Notes under the pieces: model-generated
Databases searched by the model: none
The model's input: the letters and a program-made list of their open reading frames with translations, nothing else
What the model was told of the DNA's origin: nothing
Shown here: positions 1 through 11,660 of the stretch, piece by piece
How the letters are laid out: every line of letters begins with the position of its first letter
How positions within the stretch are numbered: the stretch's first letter is position 1
Translations under genes and position numbers: made by a program
NCBI GenBank assembly: GCA_037013685.1
Contig: CM072886.1
Location: forward strand, 69,405,859 to 69,469,858
DNA length: 64,000 nt
Source of the DNA: Acridotheres tristis
Taxonomy: Eukaryota > Chordata > Aves > Passeriformes > Sturnidae
Reading direction: 5' to 3'

Positions 1-365
1 CAAAAAGCTCAGACTTGAAAAGCTTTACTGACAAGCTTACTGTACTCATCACAATGAGCAAGTGGTCTCCCAGAAAGTCAGTGGACTATTTGCATTCATA
101 AAATTAATTTCATGCTTGTATCTTTTATGCCTGGTCCTTGTAATGGATTTTGCTGTGTGGACTCAGCACTCTTGTAGAATGCAACAGACCCTAGTGGAAC
201 CCATGCAGGCACATTGCTTGAGCAGAGACAATTCATTTGGAGGGGATGTATTACACTGAGAAAGTGGGGAAGAGAGGCAACCAGTTTTAAACTGCCCTTT
301 CCATTTTCTCTGTACATGGATACACAAATACTTGTGACACTTCTTAAGTAAATGTTTCAAATATG
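1..365. other. Noncoding stretch, no feature recognised
   Basis: Mixed AT-rich sequence. Small ORFs occur on both strands but overlap each other and have no recognisable domain. I see no repeat family, promoter or exon signal. Confidence 0.5.
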
Positions 366-446
366 TCATGTTTCTTAGCAGCACATACACTGCACTAGGA
401 ATATGCAAAGGAAAATTATTTCTATGTTTAATGACACATTTAAAGA
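366..446 (+). pseudogene. Decayed U6 snRNA-like pseudogene
   Basis: The block GCAGCACATA at 378-387 matches the conserved 5' part of U6 spliceosomal RNA. TAATGACACATTTAAA at 429-444 resembles the later GATGACACGCAAATT block. The two are 53 bases apart here and 60 in U6, so about 7 bases would be deleted. The intervening GGAA and AAAATTA bases also fit. The U6 gene is transcribed by RNA polymerase III, and reverse-transcribed or degenerate copies are common in vertebrate genomes. Many mismatches and no clear upstream TATA/PSE pair mean this is not a working gene. Identified by eye; a chance match is possible. Confidence 0.45.
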
Positions 447-883
447 TTTTCCCCACAGCATTTTGCAAAAGAAATTAAAAATATTGGTAATGATCACTGT
501 AAGAAGAAATTAAATTTGACTGAAAATAATTCTTCCAATGAGCTATTTACTTTGTTCCTTGAATTTCTCAATTTTGATATTTTAAACCAAGGTGGAGGTG
601 AGAGTGCTGTGCAGTTTTTTACCTACCATGAAATGGATTATTTTTTTTATGTTTTCACAGATTAGTTCTTAGGGGCTCCTGTACCCTCATTTACTTGCTG
701 CTTTGACATAAGACACCTTTGGAATAAGCCCACAGGAGCACCAGTCGGTAAGCAGCTGTAGGCTGTATTCTGCACCAGACATACCACTACAATGGGTGTT
801 AAAACCACACGCCAGGGATGGAGGCTCTGCTGATCCAGGAACTAAAATTTCCTCAGAAATTAATGCCATACTTGTCTTCTTTT
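447..883. other. Noncoding stretch, no feature recognised
   Basis: AT-rich sequence with short T runs. The part nearest the following CR1 (about 780-883) could be a more diverged extension of that element, but I cannot align it convincingly. Confidence 0.4.
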
Positions 884-1430
884 CAGCCCTAGTGAGATTA
901 TATCTTGGAGTGCTGTTTCCAGTTCTGGGCTCCTCAGTACAAGAGAGACATGGAGCTCCTGGAGCAGGTCCAGCAGAGGGCAATCAAATGATCAAGGGAC
1001 TGGAGCATCTCGCTTACAAAGAAAGGCTGAGGGAGCCGGGCCTGCTCAGTCTCAAGAAGGACTGAGAGGGGACCTCATCAGTGTCTGTAAGTATCTGAAG
1101 GGAGGATGTCAAGAGAATGGGTCCAGGTTCTGCTCAGTGTTGCTGTGCAACAGGACAGGAGGCAATGGGCAGAAACTGATGCACAGAAAGTTCCACCTGA
1201 ACAGGAGGAGGAACTTCTTTACTGTGCAGATGACTGAGCACCGGAACAGATTTCCCAGAGAAGTTTTGGAGTCTCCCTCACTGGTGATATTCAAGAAATG
1301 TCTGGTCACAATCTTGTGCCATGTGCTCTAGGATGTCTCTGCTGGAGCAGGAAATTTGGACCAGATAACCGACTGTGGTCCCTTCTGACTGGAGCCATTC
1401 TATGCCATTCTATGATTCTTTGATTCTATT
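884..1430 (+). mobile_element. CR1 LINE fragment, 3' end (5'-truncated)
   Basis: CR1 is the dominant non-LTR retrotransposon of birds. This copy keeps the last part of the reverse-transcriptase ORF and the short 3' UTR. Translation near 920-1000 contains a degenerate version of the Q(Y)[14 protein letters not shown] region. It continues through the [23 protein letters not shown] and [30 protein letters not shown] blocks, in more than one frame. The end at about 1395-1430 has ATTCTATG-type 8-mers, the signature of a CR1 3' terminus. It is 5'-truncated as usual and broken by frameshifts and stops, so it is dead. The left boundary could lie some tens of bases upstream. Confidence 0.92.
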
Positions 1431-3141
1431 TTAGAAATCCTAATGCTTGCAGTACCTAAGTTAGTTATCTCTAAACAGGCTGCATAATTATAGTCCTAAA
1501 TATTTCTGTACTACTTCCAGAACTTCCTATGCTTTATCTCTGGCCCAGGACAGTCCTACTGTTACTATTAACTGTTGTTATACTTTCTGGTCAAGTTTAA
1601 GTTTAAAGGAAAAATCTAGAAGTGCTCATTACTTTTCTTGAAAACAGACTGGGCCTAAACATGTATTTTTATTTTTACTTCACTTTATTAAGATCTTCAT
1701 AAAAACAATGAAACTTGACAATGTACCATATGGTGCATAAACATTAACTCCAAATACAATCCATTGTCATAAAATCACATTTACAGACTAGTCAACAATC
1801 TCTCCTGAGACACATCAGTGAACTAATTTTCCTCAAGATCTGAAGTCCTTCAAAGCTTTGGAGTGTCTGCATAGTGAAAAATCCCACAGAACGATGGAGT
1901 CCCACCATATAAATCCCAGCCCTATGGTTATAAATGCATAAAAAGATAAAAAAGAATGAAAGACACACACAATCACAAAGTAAACATTTCCAAATAGAAT
2001 TATGCTGGTAACTTGCATAGGGGAAGATCTGATTCCCAGCTTTTACTCAGTGTGAGGCACTGTAAGTACTATTGTAAAGTGCACTACAGGAGTACAGGAC
2101 AGTTTCTAAAGCTCCATGCATGTCTAACTAACTCTGCTGAAGTCAACTTCAACAGGAACTAAGTGTAGCATTGCAAATACACTGCAAAATTCAAATAAAT
2201 TTCAGATAAAACAACTCCTCTTTCATCAAGGATGTGCAAAGATGCACAAAACCTATGAAAATCATACTAATTATGCTTTCATTATTAAGCAAAACTTCCT
2301 TTTAATTCTCACATCCTGACTACTTCTGCCATGCTGTCAAAAACCCTGTACAAATAACTCTAAATTGTGAATTGATGTTCATATAAAGTAGCATATATGA
2401 TGATTTTTTAAAGAAACATAAAGCCCTTCCTCTCCTCGAAGTGTGACCTTTCTTTGCAGCTGTATCAGGAGCCTTTGCTCAGACTTGTCTCAAGGCTCCT
2501 GAGCAATTTAGGTATCAGCCATTCCCCTGCTATGGGATAAAACCTGTTCCTGTTGCACACCTGGAATGCATTTCTAACTTGAGGTGTCCCTGTCTGTGTT
2601 CTATGGTGGCTATGGTAGCAGATCATGTTCTTTAGCTACAAAACATTGCATTTTTGTGTGCTAGTCCCCACAATATGTCATATTTCGTGTGACATGTAGC
2701 GGTGAAAAATGGTCTCTTTCTTATTCCACAGCTGCTGGATAGTTGATGAGGCTCTCTGGTAACCCCAAATGCCAAAGACAGAAAAGGTGTTTGTTATCTC
2801 CTATCTGGTGGCAGATATGAGAAGCAGCTGTCTGCCTGCACCAGGTAGAAGTAGTATTTCTTCCCATGCATGAAGATCAAAACCAATGATTGGCAAGGGC
2901 CTATGTGCTGCTGCTGGTAAAGACAACTTCCTAGTTTCACTGTGACTGTGTTCCTTGTCAATTTGGCATTTCATAAAGCATTTTGTCATATGAGAAATGG
3001 ACCCAAACCCAACCCATTTCCAAAAGCAGCTGTTGAAGATGAAGAAGTTAATGGGTTTTCTTTTTCTAACCGGAAATCAATATTTTGCCATCTCATAATT
3101 ACTATGTGCACCACTGGCACTTAGTGGGTAGTGGGCTTTTC

Positions 3142-3208
3142 TGTTGTTTGTTTGTCTGTTTGTGGGTTTTGCTGTTGTTGTTTGTTTTTCTTTCTTATTT
3201 TATTTTGT
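3142..3208. repeat. T/G-rich low-complexity tract
   Basis: An impure run dominated by TTTG, TGTT and TTTC words, probably a decayed TTTG-type microsatellite. Confidence 0.7.
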
Positions 3209-3221
3209 CTTTTCATAGGGA

Positions 3222-3247
3222 AAGGATATTCTTTAAGGATATTCCTT
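3222..3247. repeat. 13-bp tandem duplication
   Basis: AAGGATATTCTTT at 3222-3234 is followed at once by AAGGATATTCCTT at 3235-3247, with one mismatch. Likely a replication-slippage product. Confidence 0.85.
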
Positions 3248-4312
3248 AACTTAGAAAGTAGCTTAAGGTGCTCTAAAGGTGAACTAATTCATGTTTCTCG
3301 ACTCTGACATTGTTCAGCAGTACAACACTGGCACCAGCACCTCCCCTGATCTCATTGATTGCCCTGTCTGAGCATGAGGACATACACTACTAACCAAGAG
3401 GATGAACATTTTCAAGTCATCCTCTAGGTACAGTATATGAAACCAAACCAGCAAAAGAAATAGAAGTCTTATAGCCTCCTTTTCTCTCTGAAAAACTAGA
3501 GTCTACCTTGTTTTTATCATCTAGCTTCAAAGTGTTTCTAGAAATACAGAGTATGAGTGCTTAGCCTTCACAGGACACTTTCAAGCTGAAAGAATATAAA
3601 GTGATAAATATGTGCTGACCTAATTTATCCCAGTTCTAAGACAGCAAGCAAAAGGTTCATAAAGCCTGAAAAACAACCTCACATACTTTGCATGCCAGCC
3701 TCTAGGTTTTGGTCTTCAAACTCAACTGCTACTGGAAAGTGTATTTAATGTATTATCTAATTGTCCTCTATAACTGTGACATGCTCTAACAACACCTATC
3801 CCTCACAAAGAAGTATGTATTATATATTTTCCATCTTCTTCTTAATCCACTGTTGGGACATATTTCCAGCTTTCCCAGTGCCTCCCATTTCTTAAGATGA
3901 GTATCCTGGATGAAGCAGTTCCTCTGTCTGGATTGCTTAATGGCTAAGAAGAACTAGCATTTATTAGAATATAGAGGATTTTTTATCTTTCTGGCAAACT
4001 CTTAGCTTGTCATTTTGTTACAGGTGAATCGTTCAGAGTAGACTTCAAAACCCTATGCTCCATCTGTCTTAGTATTCAGTTTGTAATGGTGATGTAATAG
4101 CAGCTTTTGTAAGAGCTGAGGTGTTCTTGGCCAAAGTTCTCATCCTTCCATTATCTGCTGTGAGCCATCTGGTTGCTGTCCTTCAGAGGCGAGAGTCTTC
4201 TGCAGCTGTTTTGAGTCTGATTTCCCAAAGAAATGAGTTTATGCAGTGATATAATTGCTCTGATATTCTATTAGCATTGTGAAGGACAGAGATCCCAGGG
4301 ATTACTGTGTTT

Positions 4313-4358
4313 CACAGAATCATAGAATCATTAATGTTGGAAAAGACCCTAAGATTAG
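4313..4358 (-). mobile_element. CR1 LINE 3'-terminal scrap
   Basis: CACAGAATCATAGAATCAT at the left edge, followed by TTGGAAAAGACC at 4337-4348, is the complement of the CR1 3' end (ATTCTRTG 8-mers preceded by the GGTCTTTTCCAA block). Only about 45 bases are recognisable, so it is either an extremely 5'-truncated insertion or the surviving tip of a decayed one. Confidence 0.85.
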
Positions 4359-5344
4359 CAAAAATATTCTTCTTACATACCTTCTAAATGTATTCTTTCT
4401 TACTTACAGATCTGCATTTTTATCAGCAAGTTCTGCACTGCAATCTTTTGAGATACCAGGATGGGCTTGTCAAACTAGATCTCTGCTCTAGTGTTGAGAT
4501 TTTTGCCTTTGGAAATTGCCAGTAGCTGGTACTTCCACATAGTTAAGCTCCCTCTTCACATGCTTTGGAAGAGATACTTCAGAAATGAAACAAATTCTGA
4601 CAAAAGAAACTTGACATCAGCTGTGATATTAGCTGTGACTAATAGCAGCAAAGAGGATTACACCAGGAAGATGGAAAGATGGTACATTCCAAGTAGAAAT
4701 GGAGTGGTATCCTAGTCTGACACAAGTGAAATCCTAATGAGACAGTGTATAAGAAAAGGAGAATGGTATTTTTCTTAGATATTGAACTACAAATTGCTGG
4801 AAAAATGTATGAGATGTGAAAGACATGCATGCATACTTAAATAATTTGCCTGAAAGATGGTTACACAAGGAAATTTTGCTTCAAGTTAAAGCTGAAAACT
4901 CTAGCCTTGATGTAATTTGTTTCTTCCTCCTTGTTGGAGAAGTCTGATTAATTAAATATTTTGTATTTGAAGTTTCAGAGAGGGGAAGAAGAAGTGGAAA
5001 ATAAAGAACAATGGGAATAAGCACCAGTGTTCAATGTTGAGGTCAATAATATGATACTGCTTGATACATAATCTTTAGTTAACCATAAAAAATAAGACTG
5101 TACTGCTGTGAGATGATGGAAATGGTGAGAACAATTCCTTGCTGACCCTTGTAATCAGTTTATGCACTGAAGCATGAGTTTTGATTTCTTCCTTTTGACT
5201 GAAGAATCGTTTCTTCTCTTTAAAAAATGTAGCAGTATAAATACTACCTTCAGTTTCTCCCATATTTTCAGTATTTTTCTGAAACTTTTCAGCTTCTCTT
5301 TTAAATTTGGAGGAAGCATGAAGAAATAGATAGATCCATTTTTA
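4359..5344. other. Noncoding stretch, no feature recognised
   Basis: AT-rich sequence with short overlapping ORFs on both strands (70, 74 and 63 codons), none with a recognisable domain. No repeat identified. Confidence 0.45.
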
Positions 5345-5375
5345 CTTCATCGACTTCATCTTAGCCAAAAGCCAG
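5345..5375 (-). pseudogene. U2 snRNA-like 5' fragment
   Basis: Read on the minus strand, 5352-5374 carries GGCTTTTGGCTAAGAT followed by GAAGT. The U2 snRNA 5' region has GGCCTTTTGGCTAAGATCAAGT, so the match runs over about 22 bases with one missing C and one C-to-G change. The flanks on both sides do not follow U2. It may be a truncated retro-copy of U2 or a chance match. U2 pairs with the intron branch point; this fragment cannot function. Confidence 0.35.
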
Positions 5376-5504
5376 GTACAGTGCCCAGTGAAAATTGATA
5401 GGATATTATATATTATGTTCTGTCTTCTCTCAAGTCATATAACCTACATTTTTGAAATCTCTTGCAAAATTAATCAGTCCACACTGAATTTTCCCTCAGG
5501 TACT

Positions 5505-6860
5505 TCAGAAACCAGCTAAAGCAATAGACAAAATTAGTGAATACCTTCATGTGATTACAGAAGATGAGTTCCTAGAAGACTGGCAGAGAAAAACTATTAT
5601 ACCTATATTTAAGAGGAAGGGAGCAGTGGGGAAGAGGAACCAGTGAATTAAAGAGCCTTCATTATAGCTTCAATATGTGGAAAATTGCTGGAACCAACAA
5701 CCAAATTTTCAGAATCTAGAGGATAATAAGGTACTAGGGAATAGCAAACATGTATTTTTGAAGAACATATTGACAATAAAACCAGCCTGATTTTCCTCTC
5801 TGGTTAAGATAACTGGCCTCGTTTATGTGAAATGAGAGAAAGGCACTACATCTTGACCTTTGTAAAATGTTTCACACAACTCCAGAACTCATTGTCAAAG
5901 GCAGCATAGGGCAATAAGACCCCAGTGAAATGACAGTGACAGACTGGAAAACAACCTGAAGAACCACTGTCAGCAGCTCAGTGTTAAACTGGGAGTCAAC
6001 ATCAAGTGGTCCTACAGGATTTTTCTTCATGACCAGAACACTGAATGGTTATGCTAACAGTTACAAAATGTGGGAAGGACATCAGGCTGGGAGATTTTGT
6101 AAACATTTGGGAAGATGGGGGTAGAATTAAAAATGATGTTGGTAAACTGGAGAAATGTTTGGAAATCAATACCAGAAAATTCAATAAGGACAAGTGAAAA
6201 ACACAAGCCTTGGAAGCAGCAAAATCAAATGCCCAGGCATAGAGAGGTGAGTAACAGCCTATGAGTCAGCATTGTAGGAAAAGAGATGACCACAAAATGA
6301 ATAGGAGCCAACACCATTGCATGGATTGTTCCAAAGGAGGAAAATGCCACTCTGTGCTGTGTCCACAGGATACTGGGCAAGCTGCTTGTGTTGCATCTGT
6401 GGAGCACTTTTACTGGCAACCTCAGCATAAAAAGGCAGCACCTCACAGCTGAAAAGGAGACATGGCCAGACTCCCAAACTGCTGCCAGGAAAACAGCAAG
6501 AAGTTTTAGCAGAGGTCTGGAGAAACAGGACTGGTGAAAAGGTTAAAAATTTGTATTTTCTAAGTCTGGAAAAACAAGATTTGGATGAGGGCATAAAAAC
6601 ACATTTTACAAAAGTGTAATGCTTACTAACAGGTATAATAAGAAGAGAGCTTATCTACATCTTAGTTTCCAGGACAGGTGAAGGTGAAATAAGCCTACTT
6701 TGAAGCAAGAGGAATTTAGGTTACAAGGAAACCAAACCTATAAGGTGAGTGGAAATTGGAACAGGTGACTGATAGAAACTGTGGAATCTCATTTTTTTTA
6801 GCTTTCAAGAAAAGGCTTGAGAGTAATCTTGGAAGTTGTTCAGGTGATCTTTGATCTTGC
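5505..6860 (+). mobile_element. Ancient CR1-type LINE, decayed reverse-transcriptase region to near 3' end
   Basis: This is a very old copy. Landmarks, in order on the plus strand, are: the EDWQRK..IIPIFKR region at about 5570-5615; LEDNKVLGNSKHVF at about 5715-5760; the aspartate-bearing 'LDFSKAFDTVPH' region, degenerate at about 5840-5885; the SGVPQG-equivalent at about 5990-6020; 'KLEKC..NQYQKIQ.GQ' at about 6135-6200; and 'DHKMN.SQ' at about 6278-6305. A 'glycine-leucine/leucine-valine' 3' part ends near 6860, with a 'GTG GAATCTC' valine-glutamate-serine block at 6782-6791. The order and spacing match croc/turtle/bird-type old CR1s. Every part has stops, so nothing can be expressed. The youngest avian CR1s here are much better preserved, which implies an older insertion. 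Confidence 0.7.
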
Positions 6861-9190
6861 ATCAGAAACAAAAGACAGAAGTAATTTAGAAAAGTCCTAC
6901 GTTTCTATAACCCTGAAATGCAAATAAAAATCACGTCTTATAATGCAAAATAAAAGGTCTGAGGACTCATTATGTCTAGTCTACTCTGTCACTTCTTTGG
7001 ATCTTTCCACGTCTTTGTCTCCTCCTCTGTTAGGTTGAACCCACATGTTCCAATTGCATTTACTGCATAAGTACTCAAATAAACCAGCTGGTTGTACTGT
7101 GTGGTATAGAGAAACCTTATCAGGCACGGATATCATTAGGCTTATGTGAACACACCAAATGAATCCTGGAATGATCAGTGTTTCTCATGATAATTAGGAA
7201 AAAAGATGAAAAAAAAAATCCCTCATACTGTTCTTGATCATCATAAGAAATGGGTCTTTCCAGGAAAGAGATGATCAGAAGGTGTTTGTCTGGGATTGCC
7301 ATACTGTGGGGCTAATGGGGAATAAAGCATTCACTCCATCTGTACTTTGTTTGCCCTGAAGGATCCTCACTTCTGTAACAGCAGTAATTTCATGACAGGT
7401 AAATCAGATCCAGAGCTTTTTATGCTTAAACGATGTTTCTTTTAGACTATCCTGTCAAGCAGGAGTGGTAACCTTGATCCCAGTATAAGGACTTTTGTGT
7501 TGCAAGCTGTTCTGTAATCTCCCTAACCACGCTGAAGTGCTGCCTTACTTCATAAAATGACCATCAAACAATGTTCTATTGATTCAGAAGGGATTCTGAT
7601 TCACACTCTGATTCTGCATGTGCTAATTGATACTTTATTAAAGTCTAAGTTAGCATACAAAAGTGCTAACTAGGCCAAACTCCCTGCAGCTTTGAAAAAG
7701 ACCATTATTTCCCATTGCCTTTTAAATCCTCATATGGAGAAGATAAGGACTATCTACTCATTTTTCTCATTGATTCCCACCTCTGAGAATAGGTTCACAG
7801 TCCATATATCCAAGCAAAAATAATTAACTGACCCCTCCTATTAAGTACAATGTATTTTCAATAAAACAAAGTTTGAATGCCAGTGACTCCATCCTAGCTT
7901 GCTGTACAGCATCACGGGGCACAGTGAGAAATGCTTCTTTGCGTTAGGCAGTTAACATATAAAAGAGATCCTAGGTATCTCTGCCTTTTAAAAATTGATG
8001 GACACTTTCTGTAATAGTACAAGTGTTCTTTGTCATCTCTTCTAAACTCATTTTTCTGTTTATCTAAATCCACCTAAAGCTGGCATTGATTGTCTTTTGG
8101 CCTATGTCTTACAGCGATGCTCTCTATATCACTGCATTTGATCTTGGACTTGCCATGTTTCCATGTGAAGGGTTTCATTATGCATAAGAACCAAAATTCC
8201 CTCCCCAACCAGTTTTTTTTTTCCCAAAAAAGCTTCTGTCCAAGTCTCTAGATTTCTAAAGACTTTGCTCAGAGTAAATCTCACTTGCTTGGCTCATTTG
8301 CACCTCCCAGGATACTTCAGTAAGAATATTCAGGTGAGCAGAGCCATGAAGATATGACCTACAGTTCTGCAGAGGCTTTAAAAAGACATAAAAGAATTAC
8401 AACACCTACCTATATACTTTGTAGGTACACCTGTAGGTTTGGCATTGAAATAGCAGGATTAAATGCCTGTATTATATCATTAGCCTATTAATTGTCTCAT
8501 TATCAACAATGAATAATGGCTAGCACAAAATATGTCTGAAGAAACTAAAATTTTATTCAGATACTATTTATACTACTGTGACATTCCTGAGGATGGATGT
8601 GCAATATAAATTCATAGCATTACCTGTCAAAAATCTATCACCTCTTCTCCAGCCCCTAGAATATCTTTCCTTCAAGAAATATTCTTCTTGCCAATCACAT
8701 GGTAATAAGAAAAATGCAGCCTAAATGAAATTTTCTACTTTTTAATGCCAGAATGATCTCCAATTGCATAATATAAGAGGACTGGGTTTCTAAATATTTC
8801 ACTCAAGTAAAATTAAATAGTATAATATAGTGTTACACAATATAGTATAAAGTGATATAACATAATGCAATATAATATGACACATATGGAAAGCACAGTG
8901 TCCATTTTACCTAGAAGATATATCATGCTTATGAAAATGCATCACTTGATAATACCAGGAAGGGCAAACTCAAGATGCATGCAACTCACGTCCCTAAGTG
9001 CTTGGCCAGCTCTAAGGCAGGGGGATATAAAACACCTTTAAATCCACAGTTTGTGATGCACTGAAGAAATGATCAGATTTTATTAAGTCAGATGATGATA
9101 ATTTCTAGTCAAATATTGAAGGTAGAGTAATAAACCAGTGAATGTGATTGACTTGGGAAGCCTCAGCAAACAGCTGCATTTTTAGAGGAT
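6861..9190. other. Noncoding stretch with an AT-rich repeat
   Basis: AT-rich sequence without long ORFs. The only structured part is the degenerate AT repeat at 8818-8880. No recognised transposon, RNA gene or promoter. Confidence 0.5.
8818..8880. repeat. Degenerate ATATAGTATA-type AT repeat
   Basis: Several diverged copies of a TATAATATAG/ATATAGTATA word alternate with CACAA and CATAATG interruptions. It is probably an old AT-rich microsatellite. Confidence 0.65.
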
Positions 9191-9858
9191 TTAAATAGAG
9201 AAGTGGTACCTTGCAAAACTGATATAGAGAGAACATCGCAGTCTGCTGGAGTGACACAGAGAAGTGGGGGACTGGGCTGTCCCAGTTCTGCACACAGGCA
9301 GCCTGAAGCACCACCAGCAAAGGCTGAAGCAAAGTCCTTCCTGCATTATTTGCTGAACTGTGGTTTGTCCACTACACCCACTCTGCCTGCCTGCACTTCC
9401 CACCTGCTCCAGCTGGCAGAGACCATACCTGGGATCCCAGCCTTGAGAAGCCCCTATAGGTGGCTCTGGGCAACCAGTGGCTGCCTGGCTTGCACCCTCT
9501 CCAGTCATCCTGAAATGGAGATGAAAGACTCCCTAGTACCTGTCCTGGATGGAAGCTCTGCAGAGTTCGTACACCAAAAACCAGGCAGAGGAAAGTCTCT
9601 GCCCCATGGCCTGCAGAATCTCTTCTTGCTCTGGTCTAGAGAGGTCTCAGACACCCCCTGCTAGAGTGCAACCCCATTGCGTGAGGAGTGTAGCTGCTGG
9701 GAAGCTGGAGGGATGGCCTCAGTGGAGCAGCAGAATAATCACTGCTTCTCATGCAGTGCCAGAGGCAGGAAGAGGAAAGTGAGGATTTCTCCATGCATGG
9801 GGACCAGACTGCTTTGCTTGCAGAGGATTTTAGCAGGCATTAACCCATCTTTGCAGCC
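9191..9858. other. GC-rich patch, unassigned
   Basis: GC content is visibly higher than in either flank and the composition changes abruptly near 9200. Overlapping ORFs on both strands (153 codons plus, 105 codons minus) have no recognisable domain and probably reflect stop-poor GC-rich sequence. The patch ends at a T16 run. It might be an unrecognised transposon, an LTR fragment or a GC-biased gene-conversion spot. Confidence 0.4.
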
Positions 9859-9874
9859 TTTTTTTTTTTTTTTT
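9859..9874. repeat. Poly-T run (16 T)
   Basis: A pure 16-base T run at the right edge of the GC-rich patch. If it were the poly-A tail of a minus-strand retrocopy, the copy would lie to its right, but 9875 onward shows no AATAAA-like signal in that orientation. Confidence 0.9.
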
Positions 9875-11660
9875 AATGCAGGAGTTTAATGATAATCTCC
9901 ACATAACATTAATTTCAGAGAGTGGACTCTGTAGCAGTAGTTCTGGTCATTTTGCTATGAAGAAAAACTGAATCAACAAGAAAAATGTGAACAATGTTAC
10001 TTGGGAAAAAATATGTCAAGGCCAATAAAACTTTTGATTTCTGGTTTAATATTCATTCGGTATTTCAAGAAGAAACACAGCGACTGTCCAACGTTATTAA
10101 TTAGCATGAGCTTCATTCACTCTAACTCTTCTTTCTCTTCAAAGAAACACATACATTGTTATATATCTCTCATTTTGTTTTCCCACAAGGCTCATTTCAA
10201 AACAGCTTGTGTTATTTCTGATGCAATACTATATCAATCTGATTATATTGTACATAATAAAATATGCCCTCAGATAGAGCACTGCATGGATTTTTATTTA
10301 GAAGGACACCTTTGATGTTGTGTGAACTAGGAAATTTTAAAATTTTACTGAAATAAAAATGAAATTCTGTGTCATTGTAATCAGTCTTGATCCACTTTAG
10401 AAGTCTGGGCTCTGCATAAATGCCAGTCTAATCTACTTCCAAATATAAGCTTCCAAGTAGATGGTCAAGACACGCAGATTAGCTGTTTGAACAGGAATTT
10501 TCTGAAAGCATAAATAGAAATGTATGTGCCTAATGCCTATTTTACAAATCATCTTTTCAATTAGAAGCGTTTTACAACTAGTGTAAGAATAATTTGTCCA
10601 TGTCACTGTCGCTTTCCAGTAATGCCCAGGTCTAAACCTCCAGTCTCCTTGAACAGACTATGAGGAGCAAACAATGGAATTATTCCAAGCCTCTTACATG
10701 GATACCAATGAGCGCAACAGACATCTATCAAATATTTCTGAAGCACTGTCTCAAACAGCTTGTTCACATATTAGAGAACACAGAATATTGTTTTTTGTCA
10801 GCACAAAAATACAATGCTTTTCAAATCTTCCCTGGTTTTGAGCAATCCATTGCATACAGGAGGAAGCAATGGAGAAATTGTACTTTATGCCACTGACAAA
10901 AATAAATAGTAATATTCCAACATATCTTCCACTATGTTTGCATTTCTCTGTTCTGTCATTTGCTACTGCCCCTCACTTTACACACTGCATTTTTCTTGTG
11001 CTCTTCCAGGCACTGCGTGCAACAGGTTGCCTCAGCAGCTCTGCCCTTTTAACATAACCCACTCCAAAGAACAAGTCTGGTTTGTACCACAGCATGCAGC
11101 AACTTTCAGGAAAAAGAAAAGACATCATCACAAACCAATTAGACACTCTTTGTCTGACGATCTAGCCTCTTTCTCAACTGATGCACCAGTGTGTGAATGG
11201 GACCAGTAATCCAGGAGGTGAGGTAGACAGACACCATTCACTGGAAAGGGTGCTGGGAAAACATAAGCTACATGAGTGGACAGTGGAAACAATAGCAAAC
11301 GTTTCATACTGAGGTGGCTGAGAATGAATAATGCATGTGCTGGGGAAACAGTTGCCCCATTCTGGTGTGGTGGGCGTGGAAAGAGTGGGCGTGAGAGGTA
11401 CTTCCCTGATCATGTTAGCATTTGTAATTAAAATCATCATCTGCACAGACCCAGAAGACACTGTATGATAAGAAAACAATGTGCAAACTTCCAAGGGAGG
11501 ACAAATTCCTATTACATGGACCCACAGAAGAAGTAGCTCAGATGCAAATACAGTATTTTATATAGGCAAGAAGGCACTCACAAAGTGAAACCAAAGGACC
11601 AAGAGAAATCTTAGCAGGTGACATGTTTTGATCTGGTATTGTTTAGATATGCCATATAAA
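9875..11660. other. Noncoding stretch, no feature recognised
   Basis: AT-rich with several overlapping ORFs up to 106 codons on both strands. None shows a domain or a convincing splice context. No repeat family recognised. Confidence 0.45.

Larger units (their letters stand above)
1431..4312. other. Noncoding stretch with T/G-rich tract and small duplication
   Basis: About 2.9 kb of AT-rich sequence with no ORF beyond 63 codons and no recognised repeat family. It holds the T/G-rich tract at 3142-3208 and the 13-bp tandem duplication at 3222-3247. Otherwise nothing identifiable. Confidence 0.5.

Noticed and set aside
9203..9664. 153-codon plus-strand ORF
   Set aside because: Falls wholly in the GC-rich patch, with a 105-codon frame opposite; no recognisable protein.
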